In this document: piece by piece, positions 27,424 to 37,081 of the stretch
Layout of the letters: every line of letters starts with the position of its first letter
How positions within the stretch are numbered: position 1 is the first letter of the stretch
NCBI RefSeq assembly: GCF_000687455.2
Contig: NZ_JGVW01000048.1
Span: 1 to 64,000, forward strand
Length of the DNA: 64,000 nt
From: Burkholderia sp. lig30
Lineage (GTDB): Bacteria; Pseudomonadota; Gammaproteobacteria; Burkholderiales; Burkholderiaceae
Reading direction: 5' to 3'
Program-made: the position numbers and the translations under genes
The notes under the pieces: model-generated
What the model was told of the DNA's origin: nothing
What the model saw: the letters and a program-made list of their open reading frames with translations, nothing else
Databases searched by the model: none

Positions 27424-27957
27424 TCACGCGCGCAGCCAGCGCATCACGACCGGCCAAAGAATGAGGCCCCAGGTCGTCACGCACATGAAGAGCGCCACCG
27501 TCACGGCGGCGCTGCCGAGATCCTTCGCGCGCTTGGACAATTCGTGGCGTTCGAGCGAGATGCGGTCGATCGCGGTTTCGACGCTCGAATTGAGCAGCTC
27601 GACGATCAGTACCAGCAGCACCGAGCCGATCAGGAGCGCACGCGACGCGGCAGGCACCGGCGCGAGCACGGCGACCGGCAGCATCAGCGCGGCGAGCGTG
27701 AGTTCCTGGCGGAATGCGCTTTCCTCGCGAATCGCCACCCTGAAGCCGTTTATCGAATACTTGAGCGCATACCACGCGCGCGTGAGGCCGCGATTGCCCT
27801 TGTACGGATTCGGCGGCGGCGCGAGCGGATCGTCCGTGCCGAACGGTTCGTGCGGATGGTCGTGCGCGTGCGCTTCGTCGTGCAGGTCGTCCTGATCGAA
27901 CGGTCGAGCGTGCGGCGCCTGCGCGCGCGGCGCAGGCTGCGAGGTTTTGGCGTGCAT
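27424..27957 (-). CDS. dgkA: Diacylglycerol kinase (prokaryotic DagK type)
   Basis: A small integral membrane kinase that phosphorylates diacylglycerol to phosphatidic acid, recycling lipid released during osmoregulated glucan and LPS modification. From the ATG at 27957 it has 177 residues; the frame continues to a TTG four codons earlier. It has a hydrophilic, His-rich N-terminal extension of about 55 residues (HDEAHAHDHPHEP) before the standard domain: ALKYSINGFRVAIREESAFRQE and, in the second helix region, ELLNSSVETAIDRI with the catalytic Glu. Three membrane helices are clear. Its promoter sits in a duplicated segment (27984-28067). Confidence 0.93.
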   Translation of the reverse strand: MHAKTSQPAPRAQAPHARPFDQDDLHDEAHAHDHPHEPFGTDDPLAPPPNPYKGNRGLTRAWYALKYSINGFRVAIREESAFRQELTLAALMLPVAVLAPVPAASRALLIGSVLLVLIVELLNSSVETAIDRISLERHELSKRAKDLGSAAVTVALFMCVTTWGLILWPVVMRWLRA

Positions 27958-27983
27958 GGAACGTTTCAAACGGCGGGGCCGCC

Positions 27984-28067
27984 ATCGATGCTGCGGGATG
28001 CGTTCGGCTCGGGTTATTGTTTCAAGTCTGATGAACGATTATAAACCCGGCCTTCGCCGCGCCGGCG
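27984..28067. repeat. Promoter-bearing 84-bp repeat, copy 2 (upstream of dgkA)
   Basis: Second copy of the 27290-27373 repeat. Its minus-strand TATAAT (plus-strand 28038-28043) lies about 80 bases before the dgkA ATG and is the most likely dgkA promoter. A neighbouring second duplication, 27923-27979 versus 28082-28138, copies the first codons of dgkA. Confidence 0.85.
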
Positions 28068-28116
28068 ACGTTTCGTCGGCGGCGCGCGGCGCAGGCTGCG
28101 AGGTCCTGGCGTGCAT
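28039..28116 (-). pseudogene. Relic of the dgkA 5' end
   Basis: A 25-codon minus-strand frame starting MHARTSQPAPRA, almost identical to the dgkA N-terminus MHAKTSQPAPRA, then diverging to ADETSPARRRPGL and a stop. It lies between the glycosyltransferase and dgkA, upstream of the functional copy. It is best explained as a leftover of a partial tandem duplication of the dgkA start region. Confidence 0.6.
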
Positions 28117-28124
28117 CGCGCGCT

Positions 28125-29168
28125 TCAGGCGGCGGCGCCTTCGGCGGGGCTGTACGCGGCTTTCTGCAGCGGCTTGAGGTGCGACGCGAACTGCTCGGAC
28201 GCCGCACGCCACGAGTAGCGCTCCGCCCAGGCGCGCGCGGTCGCGCGATCGATCTTCAGCGCGTCGAGGCAGGCTTCCTGCAGATCCTCGTGCATGGCGC
28301 CGGCGCCGCCGTCCCCGAGCACGTCGATCGGGCCGGTGACCGGATAGGCCGCGACCGGCGTGCCGCACGCGAGCGCTTCGAGCAGCACGAGGCCGAAGGT
28401 ATCGGTGCGGCTCGGGAACACGAACACGTCGGCGGCCGCATAGACCTTCGCCAGTTCGGCTTGCGACAGCACGCCGAGGTAGTTCACCTCCGGATAGCGC
28501 GATTTCAGCTCGGCGAGCGCGGGGCCTTCGCCCGCGACCCACTTCGAGCCGGGCAGGTCGAGCCGCAGGAACGCCTCGACGTTCTTCTCGATCGCGACGC
28601 GCCCGACATAGAGGAAGATCGGCCGCGCGGTGTTGAGCACCTTCGACTCCATCGGCCGGAAGATGTCGAGATCGACGCCGCGGGTCCACAGCGCGACGTT
28701 CGTGAAGCCGTGCTGCTCGAGGTCTTGCTTGACGACCGGGGTCGGTGCCATCACCGCGCGCGACGGGCCGTGGAACCAGCGCAGGAAGCGGTACGTCGCG
28801 GTCAGCGGGATGCCGAAGCGCGCCTGCACGTATTCGGGGAAGCGGGTGTGGTAGGCGGTCGTAAACGGCAGGCCGCGCGCACGCGCGTAGCGGCGCGCGG
28901 CGACGCCGAGCGGGCCTTCGGTCGCGATGTGCAGCGCGTCCGGCGCGAAGGCGTCGATCCGCGCGCGCAGCTTGCGGTACGGCAGGATCGACAGGCGGAT
29001 TTCCGGGTAGGTCGGGCAGGGGAGCGTGCGGAATTCCAGCGGCGTCAGGAGTTCGACGCGGTGGCCGAGCGCGGTGAGTTCGCGGGCCGTGCTCTTGAGC
29101 GTGCGCACGACACCGTTGACCTGCGGCTCCCACGCGTCGGTGATGATCATGATCTTCATCGGGGGCAT
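28125..29168 (-). CDS. Group 1 family glycosyltransferase (GT-B fold)
   Basis: A 347-residue glycosyltransferase of the GT4-like class. The N-terminal domain starts MKIMIITDAWEPQVNGVVRT, with the usual PQ-NG-V donor/acceptor loop; the C-terminal domain shows FLYVGRVAIEKNVEAFL and the EX7E-type block FPSRTDTFGLVLLEALACGTPVAAY. The start at 29168 (MPPMKIM) has AGGA five bases upstream; the internal Met at 29159 is an alternative. Homologues such as MgtA-type enzymes add sugars to diacylglycerol or phosphatidylinositol. Adjacent dgkA and the LpxH-like gene make a glycolipid or envelope role plausible, but this is inference. Confidence 0.9.
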   Translation of the reverse strand: MPPMKIMIITDAWEPQVNGVVRTLKSTARELTALGHRVELLTPLEFRTLPCPTYPEIRLSILPYRKLRARIDAFAPDALHIATEGPLGVAARRYARARGLPFTTAYHTRFPEYVQARFGIPLTATYRFLRWFHGPSRAVMAPTPVVKQDLEQHGFTNVALWTRGVDLDIFRPMESKVLNTARPIFLYVGRVAIEKNVEAFLRLDLPGSKWVAGEGPALAELKSRYPEVNYLGVLSQAELAKVYAAADVFVFPSRTDTFGLVLLEALACGTPVAAYPVTGPIDVLGDGGAGAMHEDLQEACLDALKIDRATARAWAERYSWRAASEQFASHLKPLQKAAYSPAEGAAA

Positions 29169-29194
29169 GTGTCCTGTAAGTGTGGGTACGTCTG

Positions 29195-30133
29195 TCAGGC
29201 AGTCGCTTTCGTCTTGCGCGAGACGGACGCGGGCGGTGTGCGCATCACCGTCCAGTAGACGACCTTCAGCTCGCCTTCCATCGTCTCGACGAGCGCGGAC
29301 AGGCTCTCGACCCAGTCGCCGTCGTTGCAGTACAGCACGCCGTCGATGTCGCGGATCTCGGCCTTGTGGATGTGGCCGCAGACGACGCCGTCGCAGCCGC
29401 GCCGGCGCGCCTCGTCGGTCATCACGGTCTCGAACGACGAGATGAAGTTCACCGCGTTCTTGACCTGATGCTTCAGGTATTGCGACAGCGACCAGTACTG
29501 GAAGCCGAGGCGGTTGCGGATGCGGTTGAACCAGCGGTTCAGCACGAGGATCAGCGTATAGAGCGTATCGCCGAGATACGCGAGCCATTTCGCGTGCTGG
29601 ATCACGCCGTCGAACAGGTCGCCGTGGACGATCCACAAACGTTTGCCTGTCAGCGTCGTGTGGAATGCCTCGCCGCGTACCTGGATATCGCCGAACGCGA
29701 GGTCGCAGAACTGCCGCGCGCCCTCGTCGTGGTTGCCGGGGATGTAGATGACCTGGGTGCCCTTGCGCGCCTTGCGGAGCACCTTCTGCACGACGTCGTT
29801 GTGCGCCTGCGGCCAGTACCAGCCCTTCTTCAGTTGCCAGCCGTCGATGATGTCGCCGACGAGGTACAGGTATTCCGAGTCGTTATGACGCAGGAAGTCG
29901 AGCAGGTACGTCGCCTGGCAGCCGCTCGAGCCGAGGTGGATGTCGGACAGCCAGATGGTCCGGTAGCGGTGCGCCGGAGGCTCGTGGTCGCCCTGCCGGG
30001 CGGCGTGCGTGGCGGGCGGCAACGGGGCCGCGAGGGCGTCGGCCGATGCCGATCCGGACAGGAAGGCGCTGGTGGTGGCCCGGGCGCCTAAAGGGGGACG
30101 AAACAGGAAGGTCGCGGACGTTTTCTGGCCCAT
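29195..30133 (-). CDS. LpxH-like metallophosphoesterase (UDP-2,3-diacylglucosamine hydrolase family)
   Basis: A calcineurin-like phosphoesterase of 312 residues. All metal-binding motifs are present: WLSDIHLGS (about residue 62), VGDIIDGW, IPGNHDEG, VHGDLFDG and CGHIHKAEI. LpxH relatives remove UMP from UDP-2,3-diacylglucosamine in lipid A synthesis. This protein is longer than LpxH, with a poorly conserved N-terminal extension of about 55 residues that may mean the true start lies downstream, and a C-terminal tail. Many Burkholderia-type genomes also carry a shorter, canonical LpxH, so this may be a paralogue. It is 26 bases upstream of the glycosyltransferase on the same strand. Confidence 0.85.
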   Translation of the reverse strand: MGQKTSATFLFRPPLGARATTSAFLSGSASADALAAPLPPATHAARQGDHEPPAHRYRTIWLSDIHLGSSGCQATYLLDFLRHNDSEYLYLVGDIIDGWQLKKGWYWPQAHNDVVQKVLRKARKGTQVIYIPGNHDEGARQFCDLAFGDIQVRGEAFHTTLTGKRLWIVHGDLFDGVIQHAKWLAYLGDTLYTLILVLNRWFNRIRNRLGFQYWSLSQYLKHQVKNAVNFISSFETVMTDEARRRGCDGVVCGHIHKAEIRDIDGVLYCNDGDWVESLSALVETMEGELKVVYWTVMRTPPASVSRKTKATA

Positions 30134-30226
30134 GCGTGACTCGCGCCGATTGACATTACCGGCATTGCGCCATGCGGGCGTGACTGTGCCGTGACAGTCA
30201 CGAGACGTTCTTATTACGGGCCGAAA

Positions 30227-30733
30227 TCAGCGCGGCAGCGCGACGATGCGGGTGCGCGCGAGGCGGTCGTGCGGGAACTGGCGGGCCGGGTGCAGCCGGG
30301 CAGAAAGGGCCCAGGCGGCGACCCACGCGCACGCGATCGCGAGCGTCGTGGGCACGGTGAGGCCGGCGAGCGGATGCAGCGCGAGCGGCGGCAGGAACCA
30401 CAGCCAGCCGAGCGCGTAGCGCACGAGCGCGCGCGCTGGGGTCAGCGGGCCGCCGTCGGCGGACTCGACGCGCAGCCGCCAGGTTTTCATCGGCAGTGTC
30501 TGGCCGCCATGGGTCCAGAACCAGACGAAATAGGCGCAGACGACGAGTGCGATCCACGCGGCGAGCAGGTCAGGGTGGGCGAGGCCGTTGCGCTGCCGGG
30601 TCGCGAGGCTGAACGCGAGGCCGGCGAAGAACACGACCCCGAACAGCAGGACGCATTCGTAGAGCAAAGCGGCGAGGCGCCGCCCGACGGACGGCCAGAC
30701 AGGCGAGGACGGCGGCGCGGACGGGCGCGGCAC
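30227..30733 (-). CDS. RDD family membrane protein
   Basis: A 168-residue membrane protein of the RDD family with about four hydrophobic helices. Typical segments are GRRLAALLYECVLLFGVVFF at the N-terminus, WTHGGQTLPMKTWRLRVES in the middle and ALVRYALGWLWFLPPLA. RDD proteins have unknown or ion-transport roles. It begins six bases after the DUF3106 gene and is the last gene of the minus-strand cluster headed by an ECF sigma factor at 32478. Confidence 0.88.
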   Translation of the reverse strand: MPRPSAPPSSPVWPSVGRRLAALLYECVLLFGVVFFAGLAFSLATRQRNGLAHPDLLAAWIALVVCAYFVWFWTHGGQTLPMKTWRLRVESADGGPLTPARALVRYALGWLWFLPPLALHPLAGLTVPTTLAIACAWVAAWALSARLHPARQFPHDRLARTRIVALPR

Positions 30734-30739
30734 GGCCGC

Positions 30740-31468
30740 TTACGATCCGTTGAACATCGACGAAGTGCCCGGCAGCGCCGCGGGCGGCGGCACGGCGGCC
30801 GGCGATGCGGCGACCGGCGCGGCGGCCGCGTTCGACGTCGGCTGCGCGGGGGCCGTCGCGCTGCCCGGGCGGTCGTGCGCGTTTACGAGACGGCTGATGT
30901 CGCGATCGGCCTTGCCGGTCGGCGGCGCGCTGACGACGGTCGGGCGCCGGCGGCGCTCGGCGGCCGCGAGGCGCTCCTTCTGCTCGGCGGGCAGTTGCTG
31001 GTAGGCGTTCCACGCGCGCTCACGCGCCTGCGCGGACAGATCCTTCGCGACCTGGTAGTTCTCGCGCGCGACCCGGCGCTGCTCCGGCGTCATCCTGGCC
31101 CATTCGGCCATGCGCTCCTGCAGGCGTTTCTGCTCGTCCGGCGTCATCCTCGGGAAACGGGCGGCGATCTTCAGCCATTTGCGCTTGCGGGCATCGCTGA
31201 ACGCGTCCCACTGGTCGGCGAACGGCGCGAGCGCGACGCGCTGCGCGGGCGTCAGGCGCGCCCACGACATCGGGCCGCCCGTGGCGGGCAGCGGGGCCAG
31301 ATCGGCGGTCAGCGCGGCGGCGGCCGATGCGAGAGCGGGCGCGGGCGTGCTTGCCGTGGCAGGCGTCGGCGCGGGCTGCGGGTGAAAGCGCGAATAGGTG
31401 GCGGCGTAGGCGACGGCGGCCGCGATCACACATCCGAAGAATACGGCCAGGCCGCGTTTCTGACTCAC
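30740..31468 (-). CDS. DUF3106 domain protein, probably periplasmic
   Basis: A 242-residue protein with an N-terminal hydrophobic anchor (VFFGCVIAAAVAYAATY), an Ala/Pro-rich linker, and a charged helical domain of repeated 'L/M-TP-EQR' units: RLTPAQRVALAPFADQWDAF, RMTPDEQKRLQERMAEWAR, MTPEQRRVARENY. That pattern is DUF3106. The C-terminus is low-complexity Ala/Pro. It lies 21 bases after the DUF3619 gene and six before the RDD gene. These periplasmic helical proteins recall CpxP/zinc-resistance stress sensors, but no function is proven. Confidence 0.87.
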   Translation of the reverse strand: MSQKRGLAVFFGCVIAAAVAYAATYSRFHPQPAPTPATASTPAPALASAAAALTADLAPLPATGGPMSWARLTPAQRVALAPFADQWDAFSDARKRKWLKIAARFPRMTPDEQKRLQERMAEWARMTPEQRRVARENYQVAKDLSAQARERAWNAYQQLPAEQKERLAAAERRRRPTVVSAPPTGKADRDISRLVNAHDRPGSATAPAQPTSNAAAAPVAASPAAVPPPAALPGTSSMFNGS

Positions 31469-31489
31469 CCGTGCGATCCTCTCGTGGCG

Positions 31490-31918
31490 TTAGTGGGCGT
31501 GCGAAAGATACGCGTTGAACCCGTGATCGAGATACGCGTTGAGCGGCAGGTCGTCGCTGAGCATCGCGGCGTCGATGTCGGCCAGCTCCGCGGTGCGCTG
31601 CATGTCTTCCCAGTACGCGATGCCCACCAGCCCGGCGAGCAGCAGCGCAAGCGGCCATGCGCGCAGCAGGCGGCGCGTAAACGACACCGGGGGCCGCTGG
31701 CCGGCGCGCGTCGGGCCGACGGCGCCGGGCATGCCGGCGAATGCGGGCACGAACACCGGCGCGGTCGCGGCCTCGGGCTTCTTGCGCGCGAGCGCGGCCC
31801 GGCGGGCGGCGGCCAGTCGGTCGGTCGTGGTAGCGGGCAGGGCGGCGGCGCGCTCGTCGAGCGCGTGGCGCACCTTGAGCGCGAATTCGAGTTCTCGGGT
31901 TTCGGGAGCGGAGCTCAT
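31490..31918 (-). CDS. DUF3619 family single-span membrane protein (candidate anti-sigma-like)
   Basis: A 142-residue protein with a cytoplasmic N-terminal half (RELEFALKVRHALDERAAAL), one membrane span (LLRAWPLALLLAGLVGIAYW near residue 100) and a short exterior tail ending LSHAH. It matches DUF3619. Its ATG overlaps the stop of the ECF sigma factor gene (ATGA at 31915-31918), and the topology is what an anti-sigma factor would show. I infer a possible regulatory partnership from arrangement and topology only; it has no recognisable zinc-type anti-sigma motif. Confidence 0.82.
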   Translation of the reverse strand: MSSAPETRELEFALKVRHALDERAAALPATTTDRLAAARRAALARKKPEAATAPVFVPAFAGMPGAVGPTRAGQRPPVSFTRRLLRAWPLALLLAGLVGIAYWEDMQRTAELADIDAAMLSDDLPLNAYLDHGFNAYLSHAH

Positions 31919-32478
31919 AGCGTGATTCCTTTGGCCTTGAGCGCTTGCGCCAGCGCGTGGGTGGCTCGCGAGCAATGCGTCTTGACGCTGCCTTCGGAGC
32001 ATCCCATCGCAGCGGCGGTCTCGGCGACATCCATATCTTCCCAGTAACGCATCAGGAACGCTTCTCGTTGACGCGCTGGAAGTTTCTGGATTTCTTCGTC
32101 GATCAGGGCCAGGATCTGTTCACGCTCGAGACGGTTCTCGCTGCTCTCGACGCCCGCCGCGTTGTCCGCGGATTCGAGGGTTTCGAGGGGGTCGAACTCG
32201 TCGTCGTCGGTGTTGTTGAGCGACGAGAAGAGCGTCACCCAGGTGTTGCGGACCTTCTGCCGCCGGAAATAATCGTGGATCGCGTTCTGGAGGATCCGCT
32301 GAAAGAGCAGCGGCAGCTCGGCGGCCGGGCGGTCGCCGTACTTCTCGGCCAGCTTGATCATCGCGTCCTGCACGATGTCGAGCGACGCGTCGTCGTCCCG
32401 TACCGCGTACGCAGCCTGCTTGAACGCGCGCCTTTCGACGCCCGCCAGAAAGTCGGCGAGTTCCTTGTCTGATGCCAT
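31915..32478 (-). CDS. RNA polymerase ECF-type sigma factor
   Basis: A 187-residue sigma-70 family protein with region 2 (AVRDDDASLDIVQDAMIKLAEKY, then FQRILQNAIHDYFRRQK) and region 4 (IQKLPARQREAFLMRYWEDM, then GCSEGSVKTHCSRATHALAQ). The start at 32478 gives MASDKELADFLAGVERRAFK; an upstream in-frame extension to 32553 lacks a ribosome site. It heads a four-gene minus-strand cluster with DUF3619, DUF3106 and RDD proteins, which it may control together with itself. It diverges from ilvB with about 355 bases between the start codons. Confidence 0.9.
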   Translation of the reverse strand: MASDKELADFLAGVERRAFKQAAYAVRDDDASLDIVQDAMIKLAEKYGDRPAAELPLLFQRILQNAIHDYFRRQKVRNTWVTLFSSLNNTDDDEFDPLETLESADNAAGVESSENRLEREQILALIDEEIQKLPARQREAFLMRYWEDMDVAETAAAMGCSEGSVKTHCSRATHALAQALKAKGITL

Positions 32479-32656
32479 TCCGTGAAGGTCTGCGCTGCGG
32501 CCCGCGGCGTAAAGAAGGTCGAAAAATTTCGTAAAACCCGCGGATGCTAACAAATTTTCGCGCAGCTTGACACGGGAACCCTGCCGGCGCGTTGCGCGCG
32601 CGCCGCGCCACGCGCCGGCAGCGGGGTGCCACGTGGTGCGCGGGGGGATATTTTGC

Positions 32657-32685
32657 TTGACCGCGTCAGGGGGAGCCGCTATCGT
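32657..32685 (+). promoter_or_regulatory. ilvB promoter
   Basis: TTGACC at 32657-32662 and TATCGT at 32680-32685 with a 17-base spacer, predicting transcription from about 32692 and a leader of about 140 bases. No Ile/Leu/Val-rich leader peptide was found in that leader; the rest of the 32479-32833 gap shows no gene. Confidence 0.65.
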
Positions 32686-32833
32686 TGGCGGTTCGCAACA
32701 TAAGTGATGATGGTCTCATTTGAGGCAGGCCCAAGAAGCCCGCCCTTCAACTGGACGCGCCGCTTGAACCCGAGCCACAAGCCCGGTAGAGAGCACCCGA
32801 TCAATTTTTTGCCGAAAATTCGAAAGGTCAACG

Positions 32834-34597
32834 ATGAACATGCCCAGCGCGGAATTCTCCACGTCTGAACCCCTTTCCCCTCCCGATACCGATTCGATCG
32901 GCGCCACCGTGCTGATGAAGGCACTGGCCGACGAAGGTGTCGAGTTCATCTGGGGCTACCCCGGCGGCTCCGTTCTCTATATTTACGACGAGCTGTACAA
33001 GCAGGACAAGATCCAGCACGTGCTGGTGCGCCATGAACAGGCGGCCGTGCACGCAGCCGATGCCTATTCGCGCTCGACCGGCAATGTCGGTGTCTGCCTC
33101 GTGACCTCGGGCCCCGGCGTCACCAATGCGGTGACGGGCATCGCCACCGCGTACATGGATTCGATCCCGCTCGTCGTGATCAGCGGCCAGGTGCCGACCG
33201 CGGCGATCGGCCAGGACGCATTCCAGGAATGCGACACGGTCGGCATCACGCGCCCGTGCGTGAAGCACAACTTCCTCGTGAAGGACGTGCGCGACCTCGC
33301 GGAAACCGTCAAGAAGGCGTTCTACATCGCACGCACCGGCCGTCCCGGCCCCGTGCTGATCGACATTCCGAAGGACGTGTCGAAGACGCCGTGCCAGTAC
33401 GAGCCGGTCAAGAGCGTGTCGCTGCGCTCGTACAACCCGGTCACGAAAGGCCACTCGGGCCAGATCCGCAAGGCGGTGTCGCTGCTGCTGTCGGCGAAGC
33501 GCCCGTACATCTATACTGGCGGCGGCATCATCCTCGCCGACGCGTCGCGCGAGCTGAACCAGTTCGCGGACCTGCTCGGCTATCCGGTCACGAACACGCT
33601 GATGGGCCTCGGCGGTTATCGCGCGTCGGACAAGAAGTTCCTCGGCATGCTCGGCATGCACGGCACCTACGAAGCGAACATGGCGATGCAGCACTGCGAC
33701 GTGCTGATCGCGATCGGCGCGCGTTTCGACGACCGCGTGATCGGCGATCCGGCGCACTTCGCGTCGCGTCCGCGCAAGATCATCCACATCGACATCGACC
33801 CGTCGTCGATTTCGAAGCGCGTGAAGGTCGACATCCCGATCGTCGGCGACGTGAAGGAAGTGCTGAAGGAGCTGATTGAACAGCTGCAGACGGCCGAGCA
33901 CGGCCCGGACACCGAGGCGCTCGCGCAGTGGTGGAAGGACATCGAGGGCTGGCGCGCGAAGGACTGCCTGAAGTACGACCGCGAAAGCGAGATCATCAAG
34001 CCGCAGTATGTCGTCGAGAAGCTCTGGGAGCTGACGGACGGCAACGCGTTCGTCTGCTCGGACGTCGGCCAGCACCAGATGTGGGCCGCGCAGTTTTACC
34101 GTTTCAACAAGCCGCGCCACTGGATCAACTCGGGTGGCCTCGGCACGATGGGCTTCGGCCTGCCGGCGGCGATGGGCGTCAAGATGGCGCACCCGGACGA
34201 CGACGTCGTCTGCATCACCGGCGAAGGCTCGATCCAGATGTGCATCCAGGAGCTGTCGACCTGCAAGCAGTACGACACCCCTGTGAAGATCATTTCGCTG
34301 AACAACCGCTACCTCGGCATGGTCCGCCAGTGGCAGCAGATCGAATACAGCAAGCGCTATTCGCATTCGTACATGGATGCGCTGCCGGATTTCGTGAAGC
34401 TCGCCGAGGCATACGGCCACGTCGGCATGCGGATCGAAAAGACCGCGGACGTCGAGCCGGCGCTGAAGGAAGCGCTGCGCCTGAAGGACCGCACCGTGTT
34501 TCTCGACTTCCAGACCGACCCGACCGAGAACGTCTGGCCGATGGTCCAGGCCGGCAAGGGCATCACCGAGATGCTGCTCGGATCGGAAGATCTGTAA
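32834..34597 (+). CDS. ilvB: Acetolactate synthase large (catalytic) subunit
   Basis: ThDP- and FAD-dependent enzyme condensing pyruvate with pyruvate or 2-ketobutyrate, the first common step of Val/Leu/Ile synthesis. The 587-residue protein has the active-site Glu segment VLVRHEQAAVHAADAYSR near residue 60, the central FAD domain, and the ThDP/Mg motif GEGSIQMCIQEL, ending in ISLNNRYLGMVRQWQ near residue 500. The start is the ATG at 32834; the protein begins MNMPSAEFSTSEPL. It is followed by ilvN after 110 bases and by ilvC, forming the ilvBNC cluster. Confidence 0.97.
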   Translation: MNMPSAEFSTSEPLSPPDTDSIGATVLMKALADEGVEFIWGYPGGSVLYIYDELYKQDKIQHVLVRHEQAAVHAADAYSRSTGNVGVCLVTSGPGVTNAVTGIATAYMDSIPLVVISGQVPTAAIGQDAFQECDTVGITRPCVKHNFLVKDVRDLAETVKKAFYIARTGRPGPVLIDIPKDVSKTPCQYEPVKSVSLRSYNPVTKGHSGQIRKAVSLLLSAKRPYIYTGGGIILADASRELNQFADLLGYPVTNTLMGLGGYRASDKKFLGMLGMHGTYEANMAMQHCDVLIAIGARFDDRVIGDPAHFASRPRKIIHIDIDPSSISKRVKVDIPIVGDVKEVLKELIEQLQTAEHGPDTEALAQWWKDIEGWRAKDCLKYDRESEIIKPQYVVEKLWELTDGNAFVCSDVGQHQMWAAQFYRFNKPRHWINSGGLGTMGFGLPAAMGVKMAHPDDDVVCITGEGSIQMCIQELSTCKQYDTPVKIISLNNRYLGMVRQWQQIEYSKRYSHSYMDALPDFVKLAEAYGHVGMRIEKTADVEPALKEALRLKDRTVFLDFQTDPTENVWPMVQAGKGITEMLLGSEDL

Positions 34598-34707
34598 CGG
34601 CGCGACGCGCGCCGGCCGCGGGCGGCCGCCTTCACGAAGGGCGGCGCGGCACGTGGCGGCGCGCGGCGACATGCAATCGACACGGGATAATTCTGGAAGA
34701 AGCGAAC

Positions 34708-35199
34708 ATGAGACACATCATTTCCGTCCTGCTGGAAAACGAACCGGGCGCGCTGTCGCGCGTGGTCGGCCTGTTTTCGGCACGCGGCTACAACATCGAA
34801 ACCTTGACGGTGGCGCCGACCGAAGACCAGTCGCTGTCGCGGCTGACCATCGTTTCCATCGGCTCCGACGACGTGATCGAACAGATCACGAAGCATCTGA
34901 ACCGCCTGATCGAGGTGGTGAAAGTGGTGGACCTGACCGACGGTGCACACATCGAACGCGAGCTGATGCTGATCAAGGTTCGGGCAGTGGGCAAGGAGCG
35001 CGAAGAGATGAAGCGGATGTCGGACATTTTCCGCGGCCGCATCATCGACGTGACCGAAAAGACCTACACGATCGAATTGACGGGCGCGAGCGACAAGCTC
35101 GACGCATTCATCCAGGGGCTGGACGCGGGCGCGATTCTCGAAACCGTGCGGACCGGCAGCTCCGGCATCGGACGCGGCGAGCGCATCCTGAAGGTTTGA
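34708..35199 (+). CDS. ilvN: Acetolactate synthase small (regulatory) subunit
   Basis: Regulatory subunit (IlvN/IlvH type) that confers valine feedback inhibition and boosts activity of IlvB. The 163-residue protein has an N-terminal ACT domain, MRHIISVLLENEPGALSRVV and ARGYNIETLTVAPTED, followed by the C-terminal domain with MKRMSDIFRGRIIDVTEKTY. The start is the ATG at 34708. It lies between ilvB and ilvC on the same strand. Confidence 0.97.
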   Translation: MRHIISVLLENEPGALSRVVGLFSARGYNIETLTVAPTEDQSLSRLTIVSIGSDDVIEQITKHLNRLIEVVKVVDLTDGAHIERELMLIKVRAVGKEREEMKRMSDIFRGRIIDVTEKTYTIELTGASDKLDAFIQGLDAGAILETVRTGSSGIGRGERILKV

Positions 35200-35267
35200 T
35201 GCCGCAATGGCACGCCGGGTGCGCCGTCATGTCCCGGCCGCAGTACTCAACTGAACGACATAACTGA

Positions 35268-36302
<1,035 letters not shown>

Positions 36303-36349
36303 GCCCCACGCGCATGTCCGGCCCTCCAGCGGAGGGTCGGTGTCAAAAA

Positions 36350-36384
36350 GCCGTCCGAAGGCAGCAGTGCCCCGGGCGGCTTTT
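36350..36384 (+). terminator. Rho-independent terminator after ilvC
   Basis: GCCGTCC at 36350-36356 pairs with GGGCGGC at 36374-36380 and is followed by TTTT. It ends the ilvBNC transcript before psd. Confidence 0.75.
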
Positions 36385-36421
36385 GCTATCCTACGGGCTT
36401 TGCAATTCACAGAACGACTCC

Positions 36422-37066
36422 ATGAACTATCCTCATCCGATCATCGCGCGCGAAGGCTGGCCGTTCATCGCGATCGCTGCCGTCCTCGCGCTGTTGATCC
36501 ATGCGGTCGCGGGCCTTGGCCTCGCGTGGCCGTTCTGGCTGCTGCTCGTGTTCGTCGTCCAGTTCTTCCGCGATCCGCAGCGCCCGATCCCGTCGCAGGC
36601 CAATGCGGTGCTGTGCCCGGCCGACGGCCGGATCGTCGCCGTGGAGACTTCGCACGACCCGTATGCCAATCGCGACGCGCTGAAGATCAGCGTGTTCATG
36701 AACGTTTTTAACGTTCACTCGCAGCGTTCGCCGGTCGACGGCGCGATCACCAAGGTCGAATATTTCCCGGGCGCGTTCCTGAACGCGGCGATCGACAAGG
36801 CATCGACCGAGAACGAGCGCAATGCGGTCGTGATCCAGACCGCGAGCGGCAAGACCGTGACCGCGGTGCAGATCGCCGGCCTCGTCGCGCGCCGGATCCT
36901 GTGCTACGTGCGCGCCGGCGAGCCGCTGTCGCGCGGCCAGCGCTACGGCTTCATCCGTTTCGGCTCGCGGGTCGACGTCTACCTGCCGCTCGGCAGCCGT
37001 GCGAAGGTGTCGATCGGCGAGAAGGTCTACGCGTCGTCGACGATCCTCGCCGAACTCGAACAATAA
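36422..37066 (+). CDS. psd: Phosphatidylserine decarboxylase proenzyme (short, type II-like)
   Basis: Membrane-associated, pyruvoyl-dependent enzyme that makes phosphatidylethanolamine. The 214-residue form has two N-terminal hydrophobic segments, then [38 protein letters not shown] with the conserved His, and [11 protein letters not shown], where the Gly-Ser bond is the self-cleavage site that makes the pyruvoyl group. It is followed 15 bases later by pssA, which makes its substrate; the pair is a phosphatidylethanolamine operon. Confidence 0.96.
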   Translation: MNYPHPIIAREGWPFIAIAAVLALLIHAVAGLGLAWPFWLLLVFVVQFFRDPQRPIPSQANAVLCPADGRIVAVETSHDPYANRDALKISVFMNVFNVHSQRSPVDGAITKVEYFPGAFLNAAIDKASTENERNAVVIQTASGKTVTAVQIAGLVARRILCYVRAGEPLSRGQRYGFIRFGSRVDVYLPLGSRAKVSIGEKVYASSTILAELEQ

Positions 37067-37081
37067 GCGGGAACGCGCATC

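Noticed and set aside
32692-32833. Leader peptide for ilvB attenuation
   Set aside because: The small frame beginning at the ATG pair near 32707 is not rich in Ile, Val or Leu and does not end before ilvB in a convincing way.
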